Positions 27,490 to 34,892 of a stretch of 64,000 nucleotides of DNA are shown here, piece by piece. The notes under the pieces were generated by a model. The model was not told the DNA's origin. It ran no database searches and saw nothing but the letters and a program-made list of their open reading frames with translations. The translations under genes were made by a program, and so were the position numbers. Position 1 is the first letter of the stretch. Each line of letters opens with the position of its first letter. The DNA is from Actinomycetota bacterium (GTDB lineage Bacteria > Actinomycetota > Actinomycetes > Actinomycetales > Dermatophilaceae): contig JAIUOP010000002.1 of assembly GCA_020161815.1 (NCBI GenBank), forward strand, positions 1 to 64,000, in the 5' to 3' direction.

Positions 27490-28608
27490 TCAGGGAGCCG
27501 GCGGCCGGGGTCGGGTGCCGAAGACCACGTCGTCCCAGCTGGGGACGCTGCGTCGGCCCTTGCGCGAGGGCCCGCCCGCCTCGGTGGACGGTGCGGTCTC
27601 CTCCCCCCGGGATTCCTCGTATGCCGTCCGCTCACCTTCGTCGTCCACCACGGCCTCCGCAGGGGGAGACGTGGGGGTGGTGCGAGCGGCGGGCGCCGGT
27701 GGCGCGCTCGGCTCGCTCGGCTCGCCGTGCCCCGGTCGCGGGCGGTCCGGCGGCGGACCGAGCACCTCCGGGTCGCCCACCAGCGGCTCGAGCGGGAGGG
27801 CGTCGACGGGGCTCAGGTGATCGCCGGGTGCCTGGGCAGGGCTGATCCGCCGGCGGCCCCGGCGGGTCCGAAGGCTGGAGTGGTGGCTGCGCAGCGACTC
27901 GGTGAGCTCGTCCTCGTCGGCGCCGACCGGCCGCGCTGCGGCGCGGCCACCGGCGCCCGCGCCCCGGGTGGGAGCGGTGACGTCGAAGACCTCCTCGGAG
28001 CGGGTCGCGCCCCCGGCGACGTGGGGTGCCGGCAGCGGGCCGACCCGCTCGTCCTCGCCGAGCCAGCGGGCGTCGTCGTTCTGGGGCCGCACCTGGACCG
28101 TGACCGGGTCGAACCTCCAGCTGGCCGTGCGCTGGCGGCCACCGGCGGGGAAGGTGGCGGTGACGATCCACTGGCCGGAGTCATGACGCAGCGAGTCCCA
28201 GGTGACCGCGTCGAGGTCGACGCCGCGGCCGCGCAGCCGCTCGTTGGCGCGCTGCTCGAGGGTCTGGCGGCCGGAGTCATGACTGAGCTGGGCGGCGCGG
28301 GCCCGGCTCGCGATGAACTCGCGCTCGGCGAGCACCGGGCCCTCGAAGCGCTGGACCTTCTCCACGGTCCACCCGGAGCGGTCGGCGACCTCGGCGGCGC
28401 TGAGGCCGGAGCGGATGAGGGCCTGGATCTCACGCGGGCGCAGGCCGCCCTCGATCTCGATCTGCAGCTGGCCCAGCCGGGGGCGGTCACCGCGGGCTGC
28501 GACGCGCAGCTGCTCGTCGAGGGGCACGCGGTAGCGCTGGCCGTCAGCGTCCGAGAGCAGGAGGTGTTCACCGTCCTCGTGGACGCCAATGAGCCTGAGG
28601 TCCTGCAT
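27490..28608 (-). CDS. sepH: Septation protein SepH
   Basis: A 372-residue actinobacterial cell division protein that stimulates FtsZ assembly. The N-terminal DUF3071 domain begins MQDLRLIGVHEDGEHLLLSD; the helix-turn-helix core is RPREIQALIRSGLSAAEVAD and SGWTVEKVQRFEGPVLAERE (about residues 56-96), which contains the FtsZ-activating part in known SepH. After about residue 210 the protein is a Pro/Ala/Arg-rich disordered tail. The tail holds an exact copy (27619-27639) of the 21-base hairpin arm found near 63210, read as GERTAYE. The ATG start is unambiguous. Confidence 0.92.
   Translation of the reverse strand: MQDLRLIGVHEDGEHLLLSDADGQRYRVPLDEQLRVAARGDRPRLGQLQIEIEGGLRPREIQALIRSGLSAAEVADRSGWTVEKVQRFEGPVLAEREFIASRARAAQLSHDSGRQTLEQRANERLRGRGVDLDAVTWDSLRHDSGQWIVTATFPAGGRQRTASWRFDPVTVQVRPQNDDARWLGEDERVGPLPAPHVAGGATRSEEVFDVTAPTRGAGAGGRAAARPVGADEDELTESLRSHHSSLRTRRGRRRISPAQAPGDHLSPVDALPLEPLVGDPEVLGPPPDRPRPGHGEPSEPSAPPAPAARTTPTSPPAEAVVDDEGERTAYEESRGEETAPSTEAGGPSRKGRRSVPSWDDVVFGTRPRPPAP
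27619..27639. repeat. Exact copy of the dispersed GTATGCC-type element inside sepH
   Basis: The 21 bases here are identical to the right arm of the intergenic hairpin at 63210-63230. Read on the sepH strand, the 22 bases ending here also match the left arm of the hairpin at 43761 and its loop. It lies in the variable, disordered tail of SepH, where an inserted or drifting sequence would be tolerated. Confidence 0.85.
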
Positions 28609-28690
28609 GCATCACTCCCGGAGCCGGCGGTCTTCTGCTCGACTCTGCCACTCGGGGCCGGAGCGAGGGTGGAGGCCACGCCGGGCCCGA

Positions 28691-28696
28691 TAGGTT
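28691..28696 (+). promoter_or_regulatory. -10-like hexamer for a leaderless start
   Basis: TAGGTT is followed by six bases and the GTG start of the ferrochelatase gene at 28703. No ribosome site precedes the start, which supports leaderless transcription. Confidence 0.45.
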
Positions 28697-28702
28697 TGGG
28701 GC

Positions 28703-29815
28703 GTGACGACCGACGATCACGCGCTCCTGGCGCCCTACGACGCCATCCTCGTCCTCTCCTTCGGGGGACCGGAGGGCCACGACGAGGTGATGCCCTTCCT
28801 CGAGCGCGTCACCGCCGGCCGCGGCATCCCTGCCGAGCGCCTGGCCCAGGTCGCCGAGCACTACCACGTGCGTGGCGGGGTAAGCCCGATCAACGCCCAG
28901 AACCGGGCGCTCGTCGAGGCGCTCACCCTCGAACTGGCTGCCCGGGGGGTGGACCTGCCGGTCCGGCTCGGCAACCGCAACTCGGCGCCCTTCCTCGTCG
29001 ACACCCTGCGCGAGCTGCGTGACGAGGGGAGGGGGAGGATCCTCGTCCTCCTCACGAGTGCCTACTCCTCGTACTCCTCGTGCCGGCAGTACCGCGAGAA
29101 CCTCGCCGACGCCGTGGCCGAGCTCGCCGGTGATGGGCGTGGGGGCTCCGAGCTCGACATCGACGTCGTGGCCCCGTGGTTCGGCCTGCCCTCCTTCGCC
29201 GCGACGATGGCCGGGCACCTCTCCTCCGCGCTGGAGGGCAGCGACCCGGCACGCACCCGCGTCCTCCACGTGACCCACTCGCTGCCGGTCACGATGGCCC
29301 AGTCGTCGGGACCTCCGGACCGCCCGGACACCTACGTCGCCCAGCACCGCGACGTGGCCGATCGCGTCGACGCGCTCGCGGCCCGGCCCGGACAGGCCCC
29401 GCAGCCCAGTGACCTCGTCTACTGCTCCCGCTCCGGTCCACCGCACCAGCCCTGGCTCGAGCCGGATGTCGGGGACCGCATCGCGGCCCTGGCCGGCGAG
29501 GGGGTCAGCACCGTGGTCCTCGTCCCGATCGGCTTCGTCTCCGACCACATGGAGGTGGTCAACGACCTCGACACCGATGCCGTCGCGGCCGGGCGTGCCG
29601 TCGGCGTGGAGGTGCGACGCGTGCCCACCGTCGGCGCCGACCCCACGGTGGTCTCCGAGCTGGTCGACCTCCTCGCGGCCCGGGCCGCGAGCGCTCGGGG
29701 GCACCAGGTCGCTTCGCCGTGGGCCTCTGCCCTGCCCCGCCCGTGCTCGCCGTGCCCCGGTGGCTGCTGCCCCAACCCGCGAGCCGGTCGCCCCGCCCTC
29801 GGCGGGACGGACTGA
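28703..29815 (+). CDS. cpfC: Coproporphyrin ferrochelatase
   Basis: A 370-residue cytosolic enzyme inserting Fe(II) into coproporphyrin III in the actinobacterial heme pathway. AILVLSFGGPEGHDEVMPFL (about residues 13-32) is the family start; HYHVRGGVSPINAQN is porphyrin-binding; VTHSLPV and FTAHS-equivalent regions hold the catalytic His (VLHVTHSLPVTMA, about 190); PIGFVSDHMEVVNDLDTDA carries the conserved Glu (about 270-295). The tail has a cysteine cluster (PRPCSPCPGGCCPNP, about 345-358), consistent with the [2Fe-2S] cluster of actinobacterial ferrochelatases. Divergent from sepH. Confidence 0.93.
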   Translation: MTTDDHALLAPYDAILVLSFGGPEGHDEVMPFLERVTAGRGIPAERLAQVAEHYHVRGGVSPINAQNRALVEALTLELAARGVDLPVRLGNRNSAPFLVDTLRELRDEGRGRILVLLTSAYSSYSSCRQYRENLADAVAELAGDGRGGSELDIDVVAPWFGLPSFAATMAGHLSSALEGSDPARTRVLHVTHSLPVTMAQSSGPPDRPDTYVAQHRDVADRVDALAARPGQAPQPSDLVYCSRSGPPHQPWLEPDVGDRIAALAGEGVSTVVLVPIGFVSDHMEVVNDLDTDAVAAGRAVGVEVRRVPTVGADPTVVSELVDLLAARAASARGHQVASPWASALPRPCSPCPGGCCPNPRAGRPALGGTD

Positions 29816-29844
29816 CCGGTCGGTCGGACACGAGAGGAGCCGTG

Positions 29845-30705
29845 GTGAGCGAACCCGACCGCGCACAGCTGCAGGCGCTCGAGGACATTGCCGTCGAGGT
29901 GGCCCGGTCGGCGGCCCGCCTGATCGTCGACGAGCGACCCGCCGGCCTGGGCGTGGCCCGCACCAAGGCCAGCGCCACCGACATCGTCACGGTCATGGAC
30001 CAGGCCGCCCAGGACCACCTGCTCGCGCGCCTGGGCGCCCTCGCCCCGGACGACGCCGTGCTGGGGGAGGAGCGCGGTGGCCGCGGCGGCACCAGCGGGC
30101 TCACCTGGGTCGTGGACCCGATCGACGGCACCGTCAACTACCTCTACGAGCTCCCGGCGTATGCCGTGTCGGTCGCCGTCGTGGACGGTGACCCGGCCGT
30201 CCCCGGCGCCTGGCGACCGCTGGCGGGAGCAGTGGTCAACCCGGTCTCGGGGGAGTGCTTCCGGGCGAGCAGAGGCGGCGGCGCCTTCCGATCGGTCGCT
30301 GGGGGGCCGCAGCGGCGGCTGACTCTGCGCGCGGCACCGGCCCACCTCGGGGAGGCGCTCGTGGCGACGGGTTTCGGGTATGCCGCGAGCACCCGGGGCG
30401 AGCAAGCCGCGCTCCTCGTCGACCTGCTACCCCGCGTCCGTGACCTGCGTCGCCTCGGCAGTGCGGCCCTCGACCTGTGCCGGCTCGCGGCCGGTGAGGT
30501 CGATGCCTACTACGAGCGCGGTCTCAATGCCTGGGACCTCGCCGCCGGGTGGCTGGTGGCCACCGAGGCCGGAGCCGTGGTGGGCGGACCCGGCGGGCGC
30601 GACGAGGCGCCGACGTCGGAACTGCTGTGGGCGTGCGGTCCCGACCTCGCCGCCTGCTTCGGGCCCCTGATCACCGGGCTCGCGCGGCGGCACCACGGCT
30701 CCTGA
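29845..30705 (+). CDS. Inositol monophosphatase family protein
   Basis: A 286-residue Mg-dependent phosphatase. Start GTG at 29845 has AGGAG five bases upstream (GTG at 29842 is the alternative). Metal ligands are visible in LGEERGG (the GEE motif, about residue 72), WVVDPIDGTVNYLYELP (about 90-106) and LNAWDLAAGWLVATEAGAVV (about 228-247), all canonical. Possible substrates are inositol-1-phosphate, PAP or histidinol phosphate; the sequence does not decide. It follows cpfC by 29 bases. Confidence 0.9.
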   Translation: MSEPDRAQLQALEDIAVEVARSAARLIVDERPAGLGVARTKASATDIVTVMDQAAQDHLLARLGALAPDDAVLGEERGGRGGTSGLTWVVDPIDGTVNYLYELPAYAVSVAVVDGDPAVPGAWRPLAGAVVNPVSGECFRASRGGGAFRSVAGGPQRRLTLRAAPAHLGEALVATGFGYAASTRGEQAALLVDLLPRVRDLRRLGSAALDLCRLAAGEVDAYYERGLNAWDLAAGWLVATEAGAVVGGPGGRDEAPTSELLWACGPDLAACFGPLITGLARRHHGS

Positions 30706-30887
30706 GCCGGGCTATCAGCGCTCCGGCGCAGGCATTTCCGACCCCGATGCGACGGCAGGGCGCTCCATGGTGCAGAATCGCCGCGCGACCGGGCACAAAA
30801 CCCTTGCTCCCCGCGTTGGGGGGGCAGGAAGCGGTCGGGTGGCGCACGAGGCCGCGCGTGACGGGATCGACGACGAAGAGGTGGACC

Positions 30888-31187
30888 ATGGCAACCGACT
30901 ACGACGCACCGCGCAAGACGGACGACGAGCTCTCCGAGGACTCGATCGAGGAACTCAAGAGCCGTCGGGTCGACAAGCGCTCCAACAGCGTGGACGTCGA
31001 CGAGACCGAGCAGGCGGAGGGCTTCGAGCTCCCCGGCGCCGACCTCTCCGGTGAGGAACTCTCCGTGCGCGTCCTGCCTCGCCAGGCCGACGAGTTCACC
31101 TGCTCCCGCTGCTTCCTGGTGCACCACCGCAGCCAGCTCGCGAGCGAGAATTCCGGCCAGATGGTCTGCCGGGAGTGCGCGGCCTGA
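30888..31187 (+). CDS. DUF4193 zinc-ribbon protein
   Basis: A 99-residue protein that starts [19 protein letters not shown] and ends with a zinc ribbon: [14 protein letters not shown] then CRECAA. The acidic middle region ([19 protein letters not shown]) is typical. DUF4193 proteins are near-universal in actinobacteria; their function is unknown, but the fold resembles small transcription-associated zinc proteins. About 180 bases of non-coding sequence lie upstream, in which I see no clear feature. The dut gene starts directly behind it. Confidence 0.92.
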   Translation: MATDYDAPRKTDDELSEDSIEELKSRRVDKRSNSVDVDETEQAEGFELPGADLSGEELSVRVLPRQADEFTCSRCFLVHHRSQLASENSGQMVCRECAA

Positions 31188-31189
31188 CC

Positions 31190-31663
31190 GTGGCTGCCAT
31201 CGAGCGGGTGCTCGTGCGTCGCGTGCACCCGGACGCGATCGTCCCGGCCTACGCCCGCCCCGGTGACGCCGGCGCCGACCTGGCGAGCACGGCATACGTG
31301 CGCTTGGCCCCGGGGGAGCGCGCACTGGTGCCCACCGGCATCGCGCTCGCCCTGCCGGAGGGTCACGTCGGCCTGGTGCACCCGCGCTCGGGTGCGGCCG
31401 CCCGGCACGGCCTGAGCATCGTCAATGCGCCGGGCACGGTCGACGCCGGCTACCGCGGTGAGATCCTCGTCAACCTGGTCAACCTGGACCCGACGACGCC
31501 GATCGAGATCCACCCCGGCGACCGGATCGCCCAGCTCGTCATCCAGGAGTTCGTCCACGCCGACTTCGCGGTCGTCGATTCGCTTCCGGAGAGCGACCGG
31601 GGAGAGACTGGACATGGTTCCACCGGCGGGTTCGGTGGGTCCGCAGGCCGGACCGAGGCCTGA
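31190..31663 (+). CDS. dut: Deoxyuridine 5'-triphosphate nucleotidohydrolase
   Basis: A 157-residue trimeric dUTPase that removes dUTP and supplies dUMP for thymidylate synthesis. All five family motifs are present: [45 protein letters not shown] and the Gly-rich end GSTGGFGGS. Two GTG starts are possible: 31190 (chosen, family-like length) or 31175, which would overlap the DUF4193 stop. Neither has a strong ribosome site, so translational coupling is likely. Confidence 0.94.
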   Translation: MAAIERVLVRRVHPDAIVPAYARPGDAGADLASTAYVRLAPGERALVPTGIALALPEGHVGLVHPRSGAAARHGLSIVNAPGTVDAGYRGEILVNLVNLDPTTPIEIHPGDRIAQLVIQEFVHADFAVVDSLPESDRGETGHGSTGGFGGSAGRTEA

Positions 31664-31688
31664 GCCACCTGATGACGAAGGACTGACC

Positions 31689-32435
31689 GTGGGCATCTTC
31701 AGCCGCCGTTCGACCTCAGCGCGCTCCGCGAGCACCGGACAGCCGACGGCAGAGAGCACCGAGGTGCCGCAGCCCGAGGAGTCGCAGCCGGCGGAGAAGG
31801 CAAGCGGCTTCGACCGCTCGTCAGGACCCTTCGACGTCTCGGAGTCGCCGGGCGGTGAGGGCCACCTCGACCTCGGCTCGCTGCGGGTGGCCGGTGTCGA
31901 GGGCATGCAGCTGCGCCTCGAGATCGACCAGGAGCAGCAGCAGGTCGTCGGGGCGACCGTGGTCCTGGCCGACTCCTCCCTCCAGCTGCAGGCGTTCGCG
32001 GCCCCCCGCTCCGGCGGCCTGTGGAGCGAGATCCGTGATGAGATCGCCTCCTCGGTGGTCTCCCGCGGCGGCACTGCGGAGACTGCACCGGGGCCCCTCG
32101 GGCCCGAGCTCCGGACCCGCATGCCCTCCCAGGACGGCAACGGCCGCACCGTCTTCGCCCCGGCCCGTTTCCTCGGCGTCGACGGACCGCGGTGGTTCCT
32201 GCGTGGCGTGCTGACCGGGCGTTCGGCGATCGACGACGCCGCGGCCGGGGAGCTCCTCGACCTCTTCCGCAGCACCATCGTGGTCCGCGGCAGCGACCCG
32301 ATGGCCCCCCGCGAGCTCCTCCCGCTCAGCCTGCCGCAGTCGGCTCCCGAGCCGGCCGCCGGCGACACGGCAGCGGACCGGGACGACACCCTCAACCCCT
32401 TCGAGCGCGGGCCCGAGATCACCGAGGTGCGCTGA
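31689..32435 (+). CDS. DUF3710 family protein
   Basis: A 248-residue cytosolic protein starting at GTG 31689. A Ser/Thr/Glu-rich variable N-terminus (about 50 residues) precedes the conserved part: HLDLGSLRVAGVEGMQLRLEID, VLADSSLQLQAFAAPRSGGLW, and the late VDGPRWFLRGVLTGRSA followed by FRSTIVVRGSDPMAPRELLPL. Always found next to dut and the OB-fold gene in actinobacteria. Function is unknown. Confidence 0.9.
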   Translation: MGIFSRRSTSARSASTGQPTAESTEVPQPEESQPAEKASGFDRSSGPFDVSESPGGEGHLDLGSLRVAGVEGMQLRLEIDQEQQQVVGATVVLADSSLQLQAFAAPRSGGLWSEIRDEIASSVVSRGGTAETAPGPLGPELRTRMPSQDGNGRTVFAPARFLGVDGPRWFLRGVLTGRSAIDDAAAGELLDLFRSTIVVRGSDPMAPRELLPLSLPQSAPEPAAGDTAADRDDTLNPFERGPEITEVR

Positions 32436-32436
32436 C

Positions 32437-32793
32437 ATGGGCGTCCTGTCCGCCCTCAAGGACCTGGCGAAGTCGGCCAGCGAGCACGAGGCCGACGAGA
32501 TCCGGCGCCAGACCCTCGAGCAGCTGCCCCTCACCGAGGAGCTCCACGACCGCCAGGTCGCCCAGGTCTGCGGGGTGATCCGCTCGGTCACGATGCCGGC
32601 CAGGACGAGCGTGCCCGTGCTCCAGGCAGACGTCTTCGACGGCTCGACCGCGGTCACCCTGGTCTGGATCGGTCGGCGGCGAATCGCCGGCATCGAGCCG
32701 GGCGCCCTGATCTCGGCGCACGGTCGGGTCGCGATGCGCCCCGAGGGACCCACGATCTTCAACCCGCCCTACACCCTCCTGCCGCGCCGGTGA
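32437..32793 (+). CDS. OB-fold nucleic acid binding domain protein
   Basis: A 118-residue protein. A helical start (ALKDLAKSASEHEADEIRRQ) is followed by an OB fold: QVAQVCGVIRSVTMPARTS, VLQADVFDGSTAVTLVWIGRR, IEPGALISAHGRVAMRPEGP, and IFNPPYTLLPR. The last strand is the standard family end. It would bind single-stranded nucleic acid. It starts one base after the DUF3710 stop and its stop overlaps the DUF3159 start, so the three are one translational unit. Confidence 0.9.
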   Translation: MGVLSALKDLAKSASEHEADEIRRQTLEQLPLTEELHDRQVAQVCGVIRSVTMPARTSVPVLQADVFDGSTAVTLVWIGRRRIAGIEPGALISAHGRVAMRPEGPTIFNPPYTLLPRR

Positions 32794-33455
32794 GCGAGGG
32801 CGTGGCCCCGGCGACGGTCGAGGAGCTGATCCGGCATCGGCTCTCGGAGGCCCTCGGCGGCGCGAGGGGAGCGCTCGAGACGGCCCTGCCCACGGCGGTC
32901 TTCGTCATCGCGTGGCTGGTCGTCAAGGACCTGCGGGTCGCCGTCGGGCTGGCCGCGGCGATCGCCCTGGTGCTCGCGGTGGTGCGCGTCGTGCAGCGCG
33001 GCAGCCTCCAGCACGTCCTGGGGTCCGTGGCGGCGACGGGCATCGCGGCATGGTTCTCGCTGCGCTCGGGCCGCGCCGAGGACGCCTTCCTGCCGGGCAT
33101 CCTGCTCAGTGCCGGCTACGCCGTGGCGATCCTCGTGAGCATCGTGACCAAGTGGCCGGCGGTGGGATTCCTCGTCGGCGTCGCCGACCCGCGGGCCCAG
33201 ACCGACCCCTTCGCCTGGCGACGCGACAGGGCGGTCGTCGCGGTCTGCCAGCGGCTCACCTGGGTGCTGCTCGCCCTGTATGCCGTCCGGCTGGCCGTCA
33301 TGGTGCCGCTCTACCTGGCGGGCCAGGTGGCGGCCCTGGGCGTGGCCAAGATCGTCCTCGGTTGGCCGTTGTGGCTGGGGGCGCTCGCGCTCATGGGCGC
33401 CATGCTCGTGCGTGGCCACACACCGCTCGAGCGCGAGCCCGAGTCTGGCAGCTGA
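32790..33455 (+). CDS. DUF3159 integral membrane protein
   Basis: A 221-residue membrane protein with about five to six helices. It starts at GTG within a GTGA overlap with the OB-fold gene. The family core is GGARGALETALPTAVFVIAWLV (near residues 18-39), FLPGILLSAGYAVAILVSI and the cytosolic RDRAVVAVCQRLTWVLLALYAVR. A sequence at 33279 carries the dispersed GTATGCCGTCCG motif. Function unknown; the constant link to OB-fold and TrkA genes suggests ion homeostasis or envelope function (weak inference). Confidence 0.9.
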   Translation: MSEGVAPATVEELIRHRLSEALGGARGALETALPTAVFVIAWLVVKDLRVAVGLAAAIALVLAVVRVVQRGSLQHVLGSVAATGIAAWFSLRSGRAEDAFLPGILLSAGYAVAILVSIVTKWPAVGFLVGVADPRAQTDPFAWRRDRAVVAVCQRLTWVLLALYAVRLAVMVPLYLAGQVAALGVAKIVLGWPLWLGALALMGAMLVRGHTPLEREPESGS

Positions 33456-33464
33456 GGCGACGGG

Positions 33465-34157
33465 TCAGTCGTCCTCGTCGCGGTCACGCCGCTGCCGGTG
33501 GCCCGGGCTGAGCATCGCCTCGAGCTGCTCCTCGACATCGGCCGTCGTGATGAAGAGCAGCTCGTCGAGGGCTTCGAGGGCGTCGTCGCGGCTGGGCGCG
33601 ATCGGGCGCCCGCCGCGGATGATCGCCGTGAGCACGGTGTCGCCCGGGAAGCTGACGTCGCCGAGCCGGGCCCCTGCGAGCGGGCTGCCCTCGGGCAGGG
33701 TCATCTCGACCATCGCCGCGCGGCCCTGCTGGAACTCGAAGATCCGCACGAGGTCACCGATCGAGACCGCCTCCTCGATGAGGGCGGTCATGAACCGCGG
33801 CGTCGACACCGCGACGTCGACGCCCCAGGCCTCGTCGAACATCCACTCGTTCTTGGGGTTGTTGACGCGGGCGACCGTGCGGGGGACCGCGAACTCGGTC
33901 TTGGCGAGCAGCGAGAGCACGAGGTTGACCTTGTCGTCGCCGGTCGCGGCCACGACCACGTCGCAGTCGGCGAGCCCTGCCTCGTCGAGGGCGCTGATCT
34001 CGCAGGCGTCGGCCTGGAGCCAGGTGGCGTCCTTCACCTTCGAGACGCGTTCGGGGCCGGCGTCGCGGTCGATGAGGAGGACGGCATGGCCGTTGCGGAT
34101 GAGCTCGCGAGCGATGGAGCGACCGACGCTCCCGGCTCCGGCAATGACGACGCGCAT
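33465..34157 (-). CDS. TrkA-family potassium uptake regulatory protein (CeoC-like)
   Basis: A 230-residue cytosolic protein with an RCK-N NAD-binding domain (MRVVIAGAGSVGRSIARELI, residues 1-20; VVVAATGDDKVNLVLSLLAK) and an RCK-C domain near residues 140-215 (EMTLPEGSPLAGARLGDVSFP). Start ATG at 34157. It lies 16 bases downstream of a second TrkA gene, the paired CeoB/CeoC arrangement of actinobacteria. Such proteins gate K+ transporters in response to nucleotides, and c-di-AMP binding is known for some. The divergent KimA-like permease is the likely partner. Confidence 0.88.
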   Translation of the reverse strand: MRVVIAGAGSVGRSIARELIRNGHAVLLIDRDAGPERVSKVKDATWLQADACEISALDEAGLADCDVVVAATGDDKVNLVLSLLAKTEFAVPRTVARVNNPKNEWMFDEAWGVDVAVSTPRFMTALIEEAVSIGDLVRIFEFQQGRAAMVEMTLPEGSPLAGARLGDVSFPGDTVLTAIIRGGRPIAPSRDDALEALDELLFITTADVEEQLEAMLSPGHRQRRDRDEDD

Positions 34158-34173
34158 GGTGCTCAGATCCTCG

Positions 34174-34836
34174 TCAGTGGGCGGGTGGGGCGGAGTCGAG
34201 GGCACGCTCGGCGCTCGCGAGCAGGTCGCGAGGCAGGAGCAGGTGCACCAGGTCACCCTGCTGGTGGACGGTGTTGGGGTCGGGGAGCAGGCCCTCGCCC
34301 AGGCGGGTGACATAGGCGACGCGGCCGCCGGTGGCGGACTCGAGGGCGCTCAGGCGTTGACCCACCCAGGCCGAGGAGATCGGGATCTCGGCCATGACGA
34401 TCCGGCCCGAGGGGTCGGTGTACTCGGGGACGTGGCCCTGGGGGAGCAGGCGGCGCAGCACCTGGTCACTCGTCCACTTCACCGTGGCCACGGTGGGGAT
34501 GCCCAACCGCTGGTAGATCTCGGCGCGACCGGGGTCGTAGATGCGGGCGACGACGTTCTCGACCCCGAACTTCTCGCGCGCGACCCGGGCCGCGAGGATG
34601 TTGGAGTTGTCGCCGCTCGACACGGCCGCAAACGCGTAGGCCTCGGTGATGCGGGCCTCGCGCAGGGTGTCGCGGTCGAAGCCGACCCCGGTGACCCGCT
34701 GACCCTCGAAGCTGGTGCCCAGGCGCCGGAACGCGGTCGGGTCCTGGTCGATGACGGCGACGTCGTGCCCGCCTCTTTCGAGTGCTCGAGCCAACGAGAC
34801 GCCCACGCGGCCGCAACCCATGATCACGAAGTGCAC
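34174..34836 (-). CDS. TrkA-family potassium uptake regulatory protein (CeoB-like)
   Basis: A 220-residue RCK protein: MHFVIMGCGRVGVSLARALE nucleotide motif, DQDPTAFRRLG (acidic residue after strand 2, NAD type), VSSGDNSNILAARVARE, and an RCK-C domain near 130-205. The GTG at 34836 is chosen because the fold begins there; an earlier codon would add unrelated residues. First gene of the pair, divergent from the KimA-like gene with a 56-base shared promoter region. Confidence 0.87.
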   Translation of the reverse strand: MHFVIMGCGRVGVSLARALERGGHDVAVIDQDPTAFRRLGTSFEGQRVTGVGFDRDTLREARITEAYAFAAVSSGDNSNILAARVAREKFGVENVVARIYDPGRAEIYQRLGIPTVATVKWTSDQVLRRLLPQGHVPEYTDPSGRIVMAEIPISSAWVGQRLSALESATGGRVAYVTRLGEGLLPDPNTVHQQGDLVHLLLPRDLLASAERALDSAPPAH

Positions 34837-34878
34837 GCCGCTGACGCTACACCGTGTGGCGTCAGGGGCCACCCGGCC

Positions 34879-34884
34879 TAGAGT
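34879..34884 (+). promoter_or_regulatory. -10-like hexamer for the KimA-type gene
   Basis: TAGAGT lies eight bases before the GTG at 34893 with no ribosome site between, suggesting a leaderless or near-leaderless transcript. Confidence 0.4.
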
Positions 34885-34892
34885 GGTCGTCC

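Noticed and set aside
34837..34892. c-di-AMP (ydaO) riboswitch before the KimA-like gene, as in Bacillus
   Set aside because: The gap is only 56 bases, too short for that aptamer, and a leaderless promoter fits it.
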